From positions 2,162,001 through 2,226,000 of the forward strand of contig NZ_CP125968.1 of NCBI RefSeq assembly GCF_030067815.1: 64,000 bases of DNA, written 5' to 3'. The notes under the pieces are model-generated. The model ran no database searches and was not told the DNA's origin. It saw nothing but the letters and a program-made list of their open reading frames with translations. The translations under genes and the position numbers were made by a program. Source of the DNA: Sporosarcina thermotolerans (GTDB taxonomy: Bacteria > Bacillota > Bacilli > Bacillales_A > Planococcaceae). Below are positions 1 through 9,355 of the stretch, in pieces. Position 1 is the first letter of the stretch; each line of letters begins with the position of its first letter.

Positions 1-1
1 C

Positions 2-1563
2 CATCATACATTTGCACTCTGTGGAGATGGCGATCTAATGGAAGGTGTAGCTGCAGAAGCCATTTCCTTAGCAGGACATCTTCAGTTAGATAAATTGATT
101 GTCCTTTACGATAGCAATGACATTTCCTTGGATGGTGACCTTGATAAGTCATTCTCTGAAAACATACGAAAACGATTCGAATCATACGGATGGAATTATT
201 TCCGTGTCGATGACGGAAATAATACTGGCCTTGTTTCTAAAGCGATTGAAGAAGCTAAGGGCAATAGTGGCGGTCCTACAATCATTGAAGTCAAGACTGT
301 CATTGGATACGGTTCTCCGAATAAATCCGGAAAATCTGATGTTCATGGTGCACCACTTGGTGAGGATGAAATGAAGCTTACCAAAGAATACTATAAATGG
401 ACTTACGAAGAGGATTTCTGTGTACCTGAAGGAGTCTATGAAGCATTTAAAGCAGCAACAGATGAATTGGGTGTTAAAAAAGAGGAACAATGGAATGAAT
501 TGTTCGCACAGTATGAAAGCTCCCATGAAGATCTTGCCAAACAATTTAAAGCTGCGATTGAAGGTAAGATGCCTGAAGGGCTGCAAGATGTAATGCCGAA
601 ATATGAAGTTGGCTCGTCCCATGCTACACGATCCGCTTCAGGAGACGCAATCAATGCAATCGCTAAAGCGGTACCTTCTTTCTTCGGAGGAAGTGCTGAC
701 CTAGCGGGATCAAACAAGACTACAATTAAAGGAGCAGGTGATTTCCTTCCTGGGGATTTCTCAGGACGAAATATCTGGTTCGGCGTCCGTGAATTTGCAA
801 TGGGTACTGCATTGAACGGAATGGCTCTCCACGGTGGAGTGAATGTGTTCGGCGGTACGTTCTTTGTATTCAGTGATTACGTGCGCCCTGCAATCAGATT
901 ATCGGCACTCATGGGCGTGCCTGTAACATACGTATTTACTCACGACAGCGTTGCTGTTGGGGAAGCGGTCCGACACATGAACCAGTCGAGCACCTTGCAT
1001 CGTTGCGTGCAATGCCTAACTTGACTGTCATTCGACCAGCTGATGGTAATGAGACATCTGCGGCATGGCATATTGCAGTGACGTCTAAAAACAAACCGAC
1101 AGTTTTAGTCCTTTCGCGTCAAAACTTGGATGTATTGGAAAAATCCCAAGAACTTGCTATGGACGGAGTGAAACGCGGTGCCTATACAGTTTCGCCTTCA
1201 GAAAAGGATTTGGCGGATGGTATATTGATCGCAACTGGATCTGAAGTTAACCTTGCTGTTTCTGCACAAACAAAACTTCGCGAAGAAGGGATCGATGTGG
1301 CTGTTGTATCTATGCCTTCATGGGACCTTTTTGAAGAACAAGACGAAGCCTATAAGGAAAGTGTCTTACCGAAGGCAGTTAAGAAACGTCTATCTCTCGA
1401 AATGGGTGTTTCCCTCGGCTGGCATAAATATGTCGGAGACGAAGGTGCGAGCCTTGCAATCGATATGTTTGGAGCAAGTGCACCAGGTGAAAAGGTTATT
1501 GCGGAATATGGTTTCACAGAAGAAAACGTTGTTCAGCAAATGAAAGACATTTTATCGAAATAA
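2..1563 (+). CDS. tkt: Transketolase, 5' truncated by window edge, one frameshift
   Basis: Thiamine-diphosphate enzyme of the non-oxidative pentose phosphate pathway, moving two-carbon ketol units between sugar phosphates in the cytoplasm. The reading frame is already open at base 2 with the ThDP-binding segment (GDGDLMEG) and runs through the pyrimidine-binding domain (FGGSADLAGSN, WFGVREFAMG) and the C-terminal domain. About 520 of the usual ~665 residues are present; the N terminus lies outside the window. At about 965 the frame shifts: HDSVAVGE should continue as DGPTHEPVEHLASLRAMPN, and one inserted base there restores it. The break is probably a read error, since transketolase is normally required. 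sirA and yneF follow as in B. subtilis. Confidence 0.95.
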
Positions 1564-1570
1564 TTAATTT

Positions 1571-1613
1571 AACGCTTCGGGTAAAGAATAAATTTTGCCC
1601 CGAAGCGTTTTTT
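1571..1613 (+). terminator. Rho-independent terminator of tkt
   Basis: An 11-bp perfect stem (1571-1581 with 1598-1608) is followed by a run of T. It lies 8 bases after the tkt stop. Confidence 0.9.
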
Positions 1614-1706
1614 GTCGACTAAATTCACTATTTGGAAACATCCGACAATAATAGTGCCTTTTTTTAACGCATTTTGACAAACTTTTCACATAAGTTGAGG
1701 TATTAT
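1611..1706 (+). promoter_or_regulatory. Predicted Spo0A-activated sirA promoter
   Basis: The reverse complement of 1673-1681 reads TTTGTCAAA, a full match to the Spo0A box TTTGTCRAA. It overlaps a TTGACA -35 (1674-1679) that sits 21 bp from a TATTAT -10 (1701-1706). A second near-match, TTTGTCGAC, lies at 1611-1619. A long spacer with an overlapping 0A box is the known design of the Spo0A-activated sigma-A promoters spoIIG and spoIIE. sirA is a direct Spo0A target in B. subtilis. Confidence 0.6.
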
Positions 1707-1728
1707 ATGAAATAAGGAGGTGGCCGTC

Positions 1729-2175
1729 ATGAGGACTTATGATATCTATAAAGTGAAAAAGAGATATCAATCATTCATACTTGGAAGAGAAGGGCTTCTT
1801 TACAATTTGTTAAAGGATTATGAGCAGCAGCAACCTTTGCAGGAAGTGAAATACCTATGTGATGAAATTGAAGAATCAACGATTGACCAGGCAATCCTCG
1901 GTAACTTGGGAAAAAGTTTTACAAAAGTGGAAAGTGATGATGGTGAATATAAGCTATCCCACCCGATGAAAGGATCCATTCACATTTCACTAACTCCTTA
2001 TTCTCTTCAAGCTTATTGCGATGGGTCAAGAATGCTGGATCTTGATTTGTTTGTTGCATTATCCGGATCAGACGATCGGTTTTTTGCGGTGATGGACGAG
2101 CGTGGAGAATGGGGATGGCTAAAGCCGATTAAACAGGATAACCGGTTGATGACAGAAGGGACAATCCTTTTTTAG
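1729..2175 (+). CDS. sirA: Sporulation inhibitor of replication SirA
   Basis: SirA (formerly YneE) binds DnaA domain I and blocks new rounds of replication when cells commit to sporulation. The 148-residue protein begins MRTYDIYKVKKRY and has the size of the B. subtilis protein; the position between tkt and yneF is conserved. I chose ATG 1729 because the strong ribosome binding site AAGGAGG ends 8 bases upstream; a GTG at 1720 lies inside that site and is unlikely. The assignment rests on gene order and overall resemblance. The Spo0A-type promoter just upstream supports it. Confidence 0.85.
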   Translation: MRTYDIYKVKKRYQSFILGREGLLYNLLKDYEQQQPLQEVKYLCDEIEESTIDQAILGNLGKSFTKVESDDGEYKLSHPMKGSIHISLTPYSLQAYCDGSRMLDLDLFVALSGSDDRFFAVMDERGEWGWLKPIKQDNRLMTEGTILF

Positions 2176-2300
2176 TAAGAAACTGTAGGTATTCATGGAA
2201 TAATTTTGGTGCCAGTCATTGCTATCTCCCATCCCTTTGTTGTATAATCCATCTTGGTAGAGTAAACCTGAATTAAGGGAAGTGAAGGAGGGAATAGCGA

Positions 2301-2525
2301 ATGGGCACGACTTGGGTAATCCTTATTGCAGTCGTTGCATTAATTGCTGGTGTGGCCCTCGGATTTTTCATCGCACGCCAATATATGATGAAATATTTGA
2401 AAGAGAACCCGCCGATTAATGAGCAAATGTTACGTATGATGATGATGCAGATGGGACAAAAACCTTCACAAAAGAAGATTAATCAAATGATGAATCAGAT
2501 GAACAAAATGAGCGATAAGAAATAA
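2301..2525 (+). CDS. yneF: UPF0154 membrane protein YneF
   Basis: Small 74-residue protein with one N-terminal membrane segment (about residues 4-24, [19 protein letters not shown]), then a charged Met- and Gln-rich tail with [20 protein letters not shown] typical of the UPF0154/YneF family. The function is not known. It has a strong ribosome binding site (GAAGGAGGG). Its last ~27 codons are repeated almost exactly at 11304-11386, and no terminator follows it here, whereas the second copy has one. This suggests that the present 3' end was replaced by integration of the downstream island. Confidence 0.93.
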   Translation: MGTTWVILIAVVALIAGVALGFFIARQYMMKYLKENPPINEQMLRMMMMQMGQKPSQKKINQMMNQMNKMSDKK

Positions 2526-2526
2526 T
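2444..2526 (+). repeat. Left copy of yneF 3'-end direct repeat (candidate att site)
   Basis: This 83-bp segment, covering the yneF 3' end and stop codon, matches 11304-11386 with about six mismatches at a constant offset of 8860 bases. It is the left boundary of the island-like block. Confidence 0.75.
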
Positions 2527-2688
2527 TGGACAAGTAAGCAAAAATTGTTGAGTTAACGCAGTTTGTGAGCGTATCAACAAATGCTCGCTAATGGTTCTTA
2601 TAAATTATTGCCTGTTACATTGTTGTATAGGTTATCATTCTTCCTAAAATCACATTTTGTGCTTAATCTTTCTTTATGAATACAAACT

Positions 2689-2733
2689 AACCACTTTTTC
2701 TGGTGAAAGATAAACCGGAGCGGTGGTTTTTTT
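2689..2733 (+). repeat. Dispersed hairpin element, copy C
   Basis: Hairpin with outer arms AACCAC...GTGGTT and a T7 tail. The inner arm pairs CTGGT with ACCGG, where copies B and D have CTGAT with ATCAG, so the sequence differs while the pairing is kept. It is followed immediately by a recombinase-like N-terminal relic. Confidence 0.6.
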
Positions 2734-2833
2734 GTTGAATTTGGAAGATGTATTGGAGGAATATCGTTACCATTGTTTAGCAAAAGGGTTTACGGAAAAA
2801 ACAATGAGAAATAAGAGTCTTTTAAACATATCT
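2734..2833 (+). pseudogene. Relic of a tyrosine-recombinase N terminus
   Basis: Starting in the TTG codons right after the hairpin T run, one frame reads LNLEDVLEEYRYHCLAKG and continues with FTEKTMRNK before degenerating. The pattern of an acidic helix followed by a (K)xxTxxxK segment resembles the SAM-like N-terminal DNA-binding domain of phage/XerC-type integrases. No catalytic domain follows. A shorter sister fragment with the same LExVLEEYR start follows hairpin copy A at 3240. The assignment is by resemblance only. Confidence 0.4.
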
Positions 2834-2839
2834 TCGTGT

Positions 2840-3038
2840 TTCTAAATGAACTGAAATTAACTGATTCGGAAAAAGAAACAGTAAGTGAAAAACTTATAGG
2901 CATACTTGATGATTCTATTGTGGGTCACTTCGAGTATCATAGAATGTGGTTGTTTAAAACTCTAAGCAATTGAAAAGGATGGAGTATTGATAATATAGCA
3001 ACAATCTTTTTTGGAGATAGCAGTTGTAAAGTGGGCTG
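2840..3038 (+). pseudogene. Unidentified coding relic, possibly the C-terminal part of a reverse transcriptase-like protein
   Basis: One frame stays open through LKLTDSEKETVSEKLIGILD and GHFEYHRMWLFKTLSN, meets a TGA at about 2971, and continues in the same frame as KGWSIDNIATIFFGDSS before another stop. There is no start codon with a ribosome binding site. The EYxRMWLF pattern recalls the tail of some bacterial RNA-directed DNA polymerases, but this is a weak impression. It is safely described only as decayed coding sequence. Confidence 0.3.
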
Positions 3039-3049
3039 AAAGTAGATAG

Positions 3050-3461
3050 ACATTTACATGTTATGTTATTATTTGATTTCTTCTTTTCATTTTCTCTTCT
3101 TTTTTATGCAAAATTAGAGAAGACAAGCATTTATGCTACCCGGTTTATTTTGCTCCAACTTATGAATTTCCGTATATCAAACGATATGAAAACTACTTTT
3201 ACTGATGAAATATAAATCAGCAAAGGTGGTTTTTTTGTTGGAGTTAGAGGCTGTGTTGGAGGAATATAGAAGACCGAAAGTACTCACGGTTGAATAAAAA
3301 AAGCACCAAGTTCACATAATTATTTAGAACTCTGGTATCTAACACTGTAATCTTCTGTAATCTTTTTGTGTTAGATTCCAATTTGGATTTGTTATGATGA
3401 ATTAGGTTTTTCTAGCTTCAATTTTTTTCCCAATCCTAAAAGAAACTGGAGATAATTATTT
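3050..3461. other. AT-rich non-coding stretch with hairpin copy A
   Basis: No credible gene. It contains the 70-bp dispersed repeat (3171-3240), a short LELEAVLEEYRR fragment after it, a 10-bp tandem direct repeat ctgtaatctt at 3345-3364, and a small CTAACAC/GTGTTAG inverted repeat (3339-3345 with 3368-3374). The promoter of the nucleotidase gene should lie here, but I cannot name convincing boxes. Confidence 0.5.
3171..3240 (+). repeat. Dispersed 70-bp repeat with hairpin, copy A
   Basis: Matches copy B (10765-10834) at about 66 of 70 positions, including the flank cgtatatcaaacga outside the hairpin. The arms (from 3189) pair across a GAAATATA loop and end in T7. Two differences from copy B in the left arm change C-G pairs to U-G wobbles. 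The similarity beyond the stem indicates a mobile or duplicated element, more than a chance terminator. Confidence 0.75.
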
Positions 3462-5013
3462 ATGAAAAAAATAACCATACTACAAACAAGCGATATTCAC
3501 GGGAGCATCTATCCTCTAAACTATGGAAATAACGAAAAAGCAGACGTCGGACTCGGGAAGATTGCTACAAAAATAAAACAAGAACGTGCTTTAGATGAAC
3601 AACTCATTTTAGTTGACAATGGAGATCTCATCCAAGGTACTCCTCTAACCTATTTTTATGTCCGGTTTTTAAAAAATGAAAATAATCCGATGATCAGCCT
3701 CTTAAATCACTTATCCTATGAGGCTGCTGTCATTGGAAATCATGAATTTAACTACGGCCTAGACGTATTAGATTGTGCTGTACATGAATCTAATTTTCCT
3801 TGGTTATCTGCCAATATTATAGCTGCAAATACAGGTAATCCTTATTTCGGAAACCCTTATATCATTAAAATGATAAATTCTGTAAAGATAGCTATCTTAG
3901 GTGTTACGACCCATTACATACCAAATTGGGAAAGCGAACAGAATATAGCTGGGCTCAATTTTAAGGACTGTCTTCAAGAGACGAAGAAATGGGTTGCATA
4001 TATTAGAGATAAGGAACGTCCCGACGTAGTTATTGTTTCTTATCACGGAGGTTTTGAACGGGATCTCGAAACTGGCGAACCAACTGAAAATTTAACAGGG
4101 GAAAATCAAGGTTATGCTATATGTCACGAAGTTGAAGGGATTGATGTTTTATTAACAGGACATCAACACCGCTCTTTAACAGGCAATATTAATGGTGTAG
4201 AAATTGTTCAACCGTCTAATAATGGGAAAATGATGGGAAAAGTAACCCTTACTTTAAATGCGCAAAATGAAATTATCAATAAAACCTCTGAGTTATTACG
4301 AATTGATGATTTAGAGGCAGATCAGGAAATTCTAAAGCTTACTTCAGATTTGGAAGCACAAACACAAAAATGGCTCGACCAACCTATCGGAAAAATAGAG
4401 GGGGATATGTTAATCACTGATTCTCTTTCAGTTCGAACTTGTGAGCATCCTGCAATTGAATTTATTAACAAAGTACAAATGCAGGTTGCTGGTGTGGATA
4501 TTTCTAACACCTCCCTATTTAACAACCTCTCTCCAGGATTCAGAACAAATGTAACTATGCGCGATATTATTTCGAATTACATATTTCCTAATACATTGAA
4601 AGTTCTTTGTTTAAATGGGCAAGATATTAGAGATGCACTTGAACAGAGTGCCAGTTATTTTACGTTGAATGAAACAGGAGCTCTTGAAGTAAATCCAGCG
4701 TTTATCTATCCAAAACCTCAACATTATAACTACGATATGTGGGAAGGAATTGAATACATCTTGGATATTCGTAACCCTATTGGAAAACAGTAACTACTTT
4801 AACTTATAAAGGAGACCCTATACATTTGGATGGGAAGTATCATGTCGTGATGAATAATTATCGTGCTGGAGGCGGGGGAATTTCACAATGTTTAAAGATA
4901 AACCAGTTATTAAAGATATACCTATGGATATGACGGAAATCCTCACAACTTATATTCTCGATAGACAAACTGTTAAAGCAACCGTTAATCATAATTGGAA
5001 AGTTATTTGGTAG
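3462..5013 (+). CDS. UshA-type metallophosphatase/5'-nucleotidase, cytoplasmic, two frameshifts
   Basis: Bifunctional-type 5'-nucleotidase that would remove phosphate from nucleotides or nucleotide-sugars. N-terminal calcineurin-like metal site: SDIHG (residues 10-14), DNGDLIQG, GNHEFNYG, SYHGGFE and LTGHQHRS. The C-terminal 5'-nucleotidase domain starts near residue 300. It begins MKKITILQTSDIHG with no signal peptide, unlike periplasmic or secreted UshA enzymes, so it probably acts inside the cell. The frame breaks near 4788 (NPIGK should run on into VTTLTYKGDPIHLDG) and again near 4880 in a G/A run, and ends at TAG 5013, about 517 residues. Its place beside the Ugp-like importer suggests phosphate release from imported substrates. 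A terminator follows. Confidence 0.85.
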
Positions 5014-5044
5014 CGGCGATAAAAAGGGGGAGATTACACATTTA

Positions 5045-5076
5045 GGAGAGTTGAGCTTATCAACTTTCCTTTTTCT
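5045..5076 (+). terminator. Terminator after the 5'-nucleotidase
   Basis: Stem GGAGAGTTGA / TCAACTTTCC (5045-5054, 5060-5069) with a five-base loop and a T run. It separates this gene from the ABC operon. Confidence 0.8.
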
Positions 5077-5137
5077 TTACAAAGTATTCATCGAATCTTT
5101 ACATAACTTCAACCCTATTGGTTTTCATTGAAATACT
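5076..5137 (+). promoter_or_regulatory. Candidate PhoP box and promoter of the ABC importer operon
   Basis: Four hexamers at exact 11-bp steps: TTTACA (5076), TTCATC (5087), TTTACA (5098) and TCAACC (5109). The PhoP box of Bacillus is TT(A/T/C)A(C/T)A repeated about every 11 bp; two of the four match fully, one 5/6 and one 4/6. AATACT at 5132-5137 could be the -10. Phosphate-starvation control would fit a Ugp-like importer. Confidence 0.45.
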
Positions 5138-5173
5138 GACGTGCTACACAATAATTATTAAAGGAGATTTATG

Positions 5174-6217
5174 ATGACCATTTCTTTGAATAATATTTCT
5201 ATGAAATTTTTAAATACAACTGCAGTGAATCAACTGAATATTACGATTCCGAAAGGGGAGCTCGTCTCTATTTTGGGACCTAGCGGCTGTGGGAAAAGTA
5301 CGACGTTATATATGCTCGCCGGCCTTTATGAACCAACTGATGGAGCGATTTTGTTTAACGGCAAGGACGTCACAAAACTAACACCGGAGAAACGCGGCAT
5401 TGGGATGGTATTTCAAAACTATGCCCTCTATCCCCATATGACTGTATTACAAAATATTATGTTTCCTTTAAAGATGCATAAAGTGAAAAAAACAGAAGCA
5501 AAAGCAAAGGCGATTGAAATGGCTAAACTTGTGGAAATCGACCACTTATTGGATCGAAAACCGAGTATGTTATCAGGTGGACAGCAGCAACGTGTAGCGA
5601 TCGCACGTGCCTTAGTGAGAGAACCGGAAATTTTATTATTAGATGAACCTCTGTCGAATTTAGATGCCCGCTTACGGTTAACGATGCGGGAAGAAATTAG
5701 AAGAATTCAACAAGCACTTAAAATTACAACCGTTTTTGTTACACATGACCAAGAAGAAGCACTTAGTATTTCAGATCATGTTATGTTGATGAATCAAGGA
5801 GAGCTCATGCAATTCGATGTTCCTGAAAATCTGTACGATGAACCTAATCATCAATTTGTGGCAAGCTTCATCGGCTCTCCACCGATGAACTATTTTGAAG
5901 GGGAAATTGTTAGCGGAGTACTAAAAACTCCGTTTGGGTATGACGTTGCTGTTGAAGCAGCTGATCAACCAGTACAAATTGCTGTTCGCCCTGAAAATCT
6001 CTACCTTGCTAATACTGGAATCTCCAAAAAAGTACAGTATGTAGAGCGAATCGGAAAAGATACACTTGCTGTTGTCGGCACCGAAGATGACAAAACACGG
6101 CTCTTCCTACAAAAAGAGGAGCATGTAGAAGCGGGACAAGCAGTACATGTTCAAGCGAATCAAGCTGACATTCGAATTTTCCGAAAAACTGGGGAAAGAA
6201 TCTATTTAAAGGGGTAA
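5174..6217 (+). CDS. ABC importer ATPase, UgpC/MalK family
   Basis: Energises uptake by the permeases that follow. Walker A GPSGCGKST, Q-loop VFQNYALYPHMT, signature LSGGQQQR, Walker B EILLLDEPLSNLD and H-loop VFVTHDQEEA are all intact, followed by a C-terminal TOBE-type domain (about residues 240-347) as in MalK, UgpC and MsmX. ATG 5174 sits 7 bases after AAGGAG; ATG 5171 is also possible. First gene of an operon with two permeases, a binding lipoprotein and an MBL protein. The substrate cannot be read from an ATPase of this class; glycerol-3-phosphate, glycerophosphodiesters or sugars are all possible. Confidence 0.9.
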   Translation: MTISLNNISMKFLNTTAVNQLNITIPKGELVSILGPSGCGKSTTLYMLAGLYEPTDGAILFNGKDVTKLTPEKRGIGMVFQNYALYPHMTVLQNIMFPLKMHKVKKTEAKAKAIEMAKLVEIDHLLDRKPSMLSGGQQQRVAIARALVREPEILLLDEPLSNLDARLRLTMREEIRRIQQALKITTVFVTHDQEEALSISDHVMLMNQGELMQFDVPENLYDEPNHQFVASFIGSPPMNYFEGEIVSGVLKTPFGYDVAVEAADQPVQIAVRPENLYLANTGISKKVQYVERIGKDTLAVVGTEDDKTRLFLQKEEHVEAGQAVHVQANQADIRIFRKTGERIYLKG

Positions 6218-6224
6218 TCGGACG

Positions 6225-7103
6225 ATGAAACTCAATGATACAACTAAAGCGGCTCTTTACCTATTCCCAGCACTGCTCATTGTCGGGACATTTGTCATTT
6301 ATCCAATAATTAAGTCGTTCTTAATGAGTTTTTATGCGGATTATGATTTTTTCACTGATGTCGTTCATCGATATGGTTTTGATAACTTTGTGTATTTGTG
6401 GAATGATACAGTCTTTCATAAAGCACTGCAAAATACGTTTGTCTTTGTATTAGGTGTTGTACCCATTTCCATTATTATCTCATTATGGATAGCCCTAATG
6501 CTGAACTCGATTAACGCGCTCAATAAGTTTTTTAGAACCATTTATTTTATTCCATTCGTTACGAGTGTTGTGGCGGTGTCTATCGTATGGCGCTGGATTT
6601 TTCATTCCAACTATGGAATTATGAACTACTTTTTAGGTTTCTTCGGTATTGAACCTATTCAATGGCTTGCAAGTACAGAGTGGGCTATGCCTTCCCTAAT
6701 CATTCTGGCTATTTGGAAAGGATTAGGCTATAACATCATCATTTTTTTAGCGGGTTTACAAACGATTGGGGACACTTATTACAATGCCGCAAGAATAGAT
6801 GGAGCCAAGCGCTGGAGTAGGTTTATACATGTCACACTGCCTCAATTGGCACCAACGACATTTTTCATATCCATCATTTCGATTATCAATTCATTTAAAG
6901 TGTTTGATGAAATTTATGCATTGTTTGATGGGAAAGCAGGTCCATCTAATAGCGCGTTAACCGTTGTGTATTATGTATTCAATAAATTTTACGGAGAATG
7001 GGACTTTGGAGTTGCTTCAGCTGCTGCGTATGTTTTATTCGCCATTATCTTCATTTTTACATTACTGCAGTTTTACATCAGTAAGAAAAAAATCACTTAT
7101 TAA
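6225..7103 (+). CDS. ABC importer permease, UgpA/MalF-type
   Basis: Inner-membrane permease of 292 residues with about six transmembrane segments and the EAA loop that docks the ATPase (YYNAARIDGAKRWSRF, about residues 186-201). It begins seven bases after the ATPase stop. The sequence is of the carbohydrate/glycerol-phosphate (CUT1) class. It pairs with the UgpE-like permease downstream. Confidence 0.88.
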   Translation: MKLNDTTKAALYLFPALLIVGTFVIYPIIKSFLMSFYADYDFFTDVVHRYGFDNFVYLWNDTVFHKALQNTFVFVLGVVPISIIISLWIALMLNSINALNKFFRTIYFIPFVTSVVAVSIVWRWIFHSNYGIMNYFLGFFGIEPIQWLASTEWAMPSLIILAIWKGLGYNIIIFLAGLQTIGDTYYNAARIDGAKRWSRFIHVTLPQLAPTTFFISIISIINSFKVFDEIYALFDGKAGPSNSALTVVYYVFNKFYGEWDFGVASAAAYVLFAIIFIFTLLQFYISKKKITY

Positions 7104-7115
7104 GGGAGAAAGAAC

Positions 7116-7939
7116 ATGAAAACGAGTCCACTTTCGAAGACATTTATTTACGGTCTGCTAGGGATCGGCAGCATTTTAATGCTCTTACCTTTCGTTTGGA
7201 TGATTTCCACATCGCTTAAAAGTGGGAACGAAGTGATGATGATGCCACCTATATGGATTCCAGAAACGTTTCGTTTCAATAACTATGTAGAGGCATTTGA
7301 TAAAGCACCTTTTGCAACATACTTTGTGAATTCAGTCATTGTCATGGTCTTGAGTACCCTGGGTGAAGTCATTACAACTATTTTAGCTGCTTATGCATTT
7401 AGCCGATTAAACTTTCGGGAAAAGATGCACTATTTGCCCTATTGGTTGCAACGATGATGGTTCCTGGCGAGGTTTTACTTGTACCTAATTTTGTTTTACT
7501 TTCTAATTTAGGCTGGATTGATCGTTACGAGGCTCTAATCATCCCTTGGACAGCCAGCATCTTTTCCATCTTTTTATTGCGACAGTTTTTCATGAAAATT
7601 CCTAAAGAATTAAACTATGCGGCTCGTGTGGATGGGTGTACAAATTTCAGATTTTTATGGTCAATCATGATTCCGATTGCAAAACCAGCGTTAGTTACGA
7701 TTATTTTATTAAAAGCAATTGGATCCTGGAACGCATTTTTATGGCCTCTGGTAGTAACAAATTCAAAAGAAATGAGAACATTACCTGTCGGATTAACAAG
7801 CTTTTCAACAGAAGCAGGAACTGTGTATGAGCTGCTTATGGCAGCATCTACAATGATTATATTGCCGATGATAATTTTATTTATTTTCTTACAAAAGTAT
7901 ATCGTCAAAGGAATTGCAGGAGCAGGGATTAAAGGTTGA
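7116..7939 (+). CDS. ABC importer permease, UgpE/MalG-type, one frameshift
   Basis: Second membrane subunit, about 274 residues, with the CUT1 start PFVWMISTSLKSGNE and the EAA loop LNYAARVDGCTNFRF. The reading frame breaks at about 7417: FSRLNFR should continue GKDALFALLVATMMVPGE, restored by one extra G in the run CGGG. With this correction it is full length. Strong ribosome binding site (AAGGGAGAAAG). Confidence 0.88.
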
Positions 7940-7979
7940 GGGAGCGAATATTAAAGGAGGTGTTGCTTAGGGATATCGA

Positions 7980-8001
7980 AGTATTAATCATTGCTAATAC
8001 T
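7980..8001 (+). promoter_or_regulatory. Small hairpin between permease and binding-protein genes
   Basis: AGTATTA (7980-7986) pairs with TAATACT (7995-8001) across eight bases, without a T tract. Such intercistronic hairpins often raise the level of binding-protein mRNA. That role here is inference. Confidence 0.35.
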
Positions 8002-8042
8002 AAATTCTACATGTTTCCATTAAAAACAAGGGAGAATTAAAC

Positions 8043-9355
8043 ATGAAAAAATTATCTTTATTAGTATTTATAATGATGGTGAGCGTGTTACTAGTTGCTT
8101 GTAACTACAATAAAAATAATACTTCAACAAAAACTACAGATACAGTAAAAACGGAGGCAAACAAACCGGTAGAAGTTGAATTTTGGCATGCCATGAGTGA
8201 CACACATGAAAAATGGTTAGAAGAAGCAACAGCTAAATTCATTGCCGAACATAAAAATGTTACAGTTAAATTAGTGAACCAGGGTAACTACGGTGATTTG
8301 TCACAAAAGCTATTAGCTGCTGCGAAAGCTAAAACATCACCTACAATTACACAAGCTTATGCTGAGTGGATGACAGATTATAATCAGCACAATCTTGTAG
8401 TAGATTTAACTCCGATGATTAACGGAAAGAATGGATTCCCGGCAGACCAGAGCTATGAAGATATTAGCAAAGTTTTCCGTGACGACAATACATTTGGCGA
8501 TAAAATTTTAGGATTACCATTTAATAAATCATCACGCGTACTTTTCTACAACAAAAAGTATTTTGAGGATAACGGCTTAACACCTCCTACAACATGGGAT
8601 GAATTAGCCACTGCTGCTAAAACATTAACAAAAGAAATTGATGGAAAAAAAGTCATTGGAATGGGCTTTGAAAATGGAATGGCTACTGAACTTAGTATGT
8701 GGATTGAACAAGCAGGGGAGAATTCGTTGATGAGCAGCAAGGAAAAGTGTTGTTTAATTCAGAAGCTGGTTTACATGCGTTAACGTTTATCGATACAATG
8801 CTTAAAAACGGTTCTGCTCGTATGGCTGGTGAAGATGGTTACATGTCTGGTCCTTTCACAAGAGGTGACGTTGCTATGTATATCGGTTCAAGTGCAGGTA
8901 TTGCATTTGTAGCAAAAGATGCTGGAGATATGGCATGGTCAACAACTCCACTTCCAAAGGGTGTTAAACAAGCTGCTCCTTTCCAAGGAACAAATATTAC
9001 AATGTTCTCCAATAGCACTGAAGCAGAACAAGCAGCTGCATTTGAGTATATGAAATTCCTTATTACTCCCGAGAACACAGTTGATTGGGCAAAAACAACA
9101 GGTTACCTTCCAGTTCGCGAATCTGCTCAACAAAGTTCAGATTGGATTTCATTCATTAAAGCGAACGAGCCATTTAAAGCAGGTAATGCACAATATGCAT
9201 ATGGATTTATTGATGTCCGTTTACCTGGTTCCTTTGCAATGAAAAATGCAATGCAAGTGGAATTAGATAAAATGTTATATGAAAACGCAACGCCAGCGGA
9301 AACACTAAAATCAATGAGTACAAAAGCTCAAGAAGCACTTGATAAAGCGAAATGA
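8043..9355 (+). CDS. Extracellular solute-binding lipoprotein, UgpB-like, one frameshift
   Basis: Substrate-capturing lipoprotein of the importer. The signal peptide ends in a lipobox LLVAC with Cys-20 as the lipid anchor, followed by a family-1 solute-binding fold (VEVEFWHAMSD near the start, YNKKYFEDNGLTPPTTWDE, GPFTRGDVAMYIGSS). The frame breaks at about 8716: SMWIEQAG should continue GEFVDEQQGKVLFNSEAGL, corrected by one extra G in GGGG. The corrected product has about 437 residues. Its stop overlaps the start of the MBL gene (ATGA), which suggests translational coupling and a shared job. Confidence 0.9.

Noticed and set aside
5174..9355. Naming the importer genes ugpCAEB
   Set aside because: CUT1 importers for sugars and glycerol phosphate look alike; the Pho-box hint is not enough for gene symbols.
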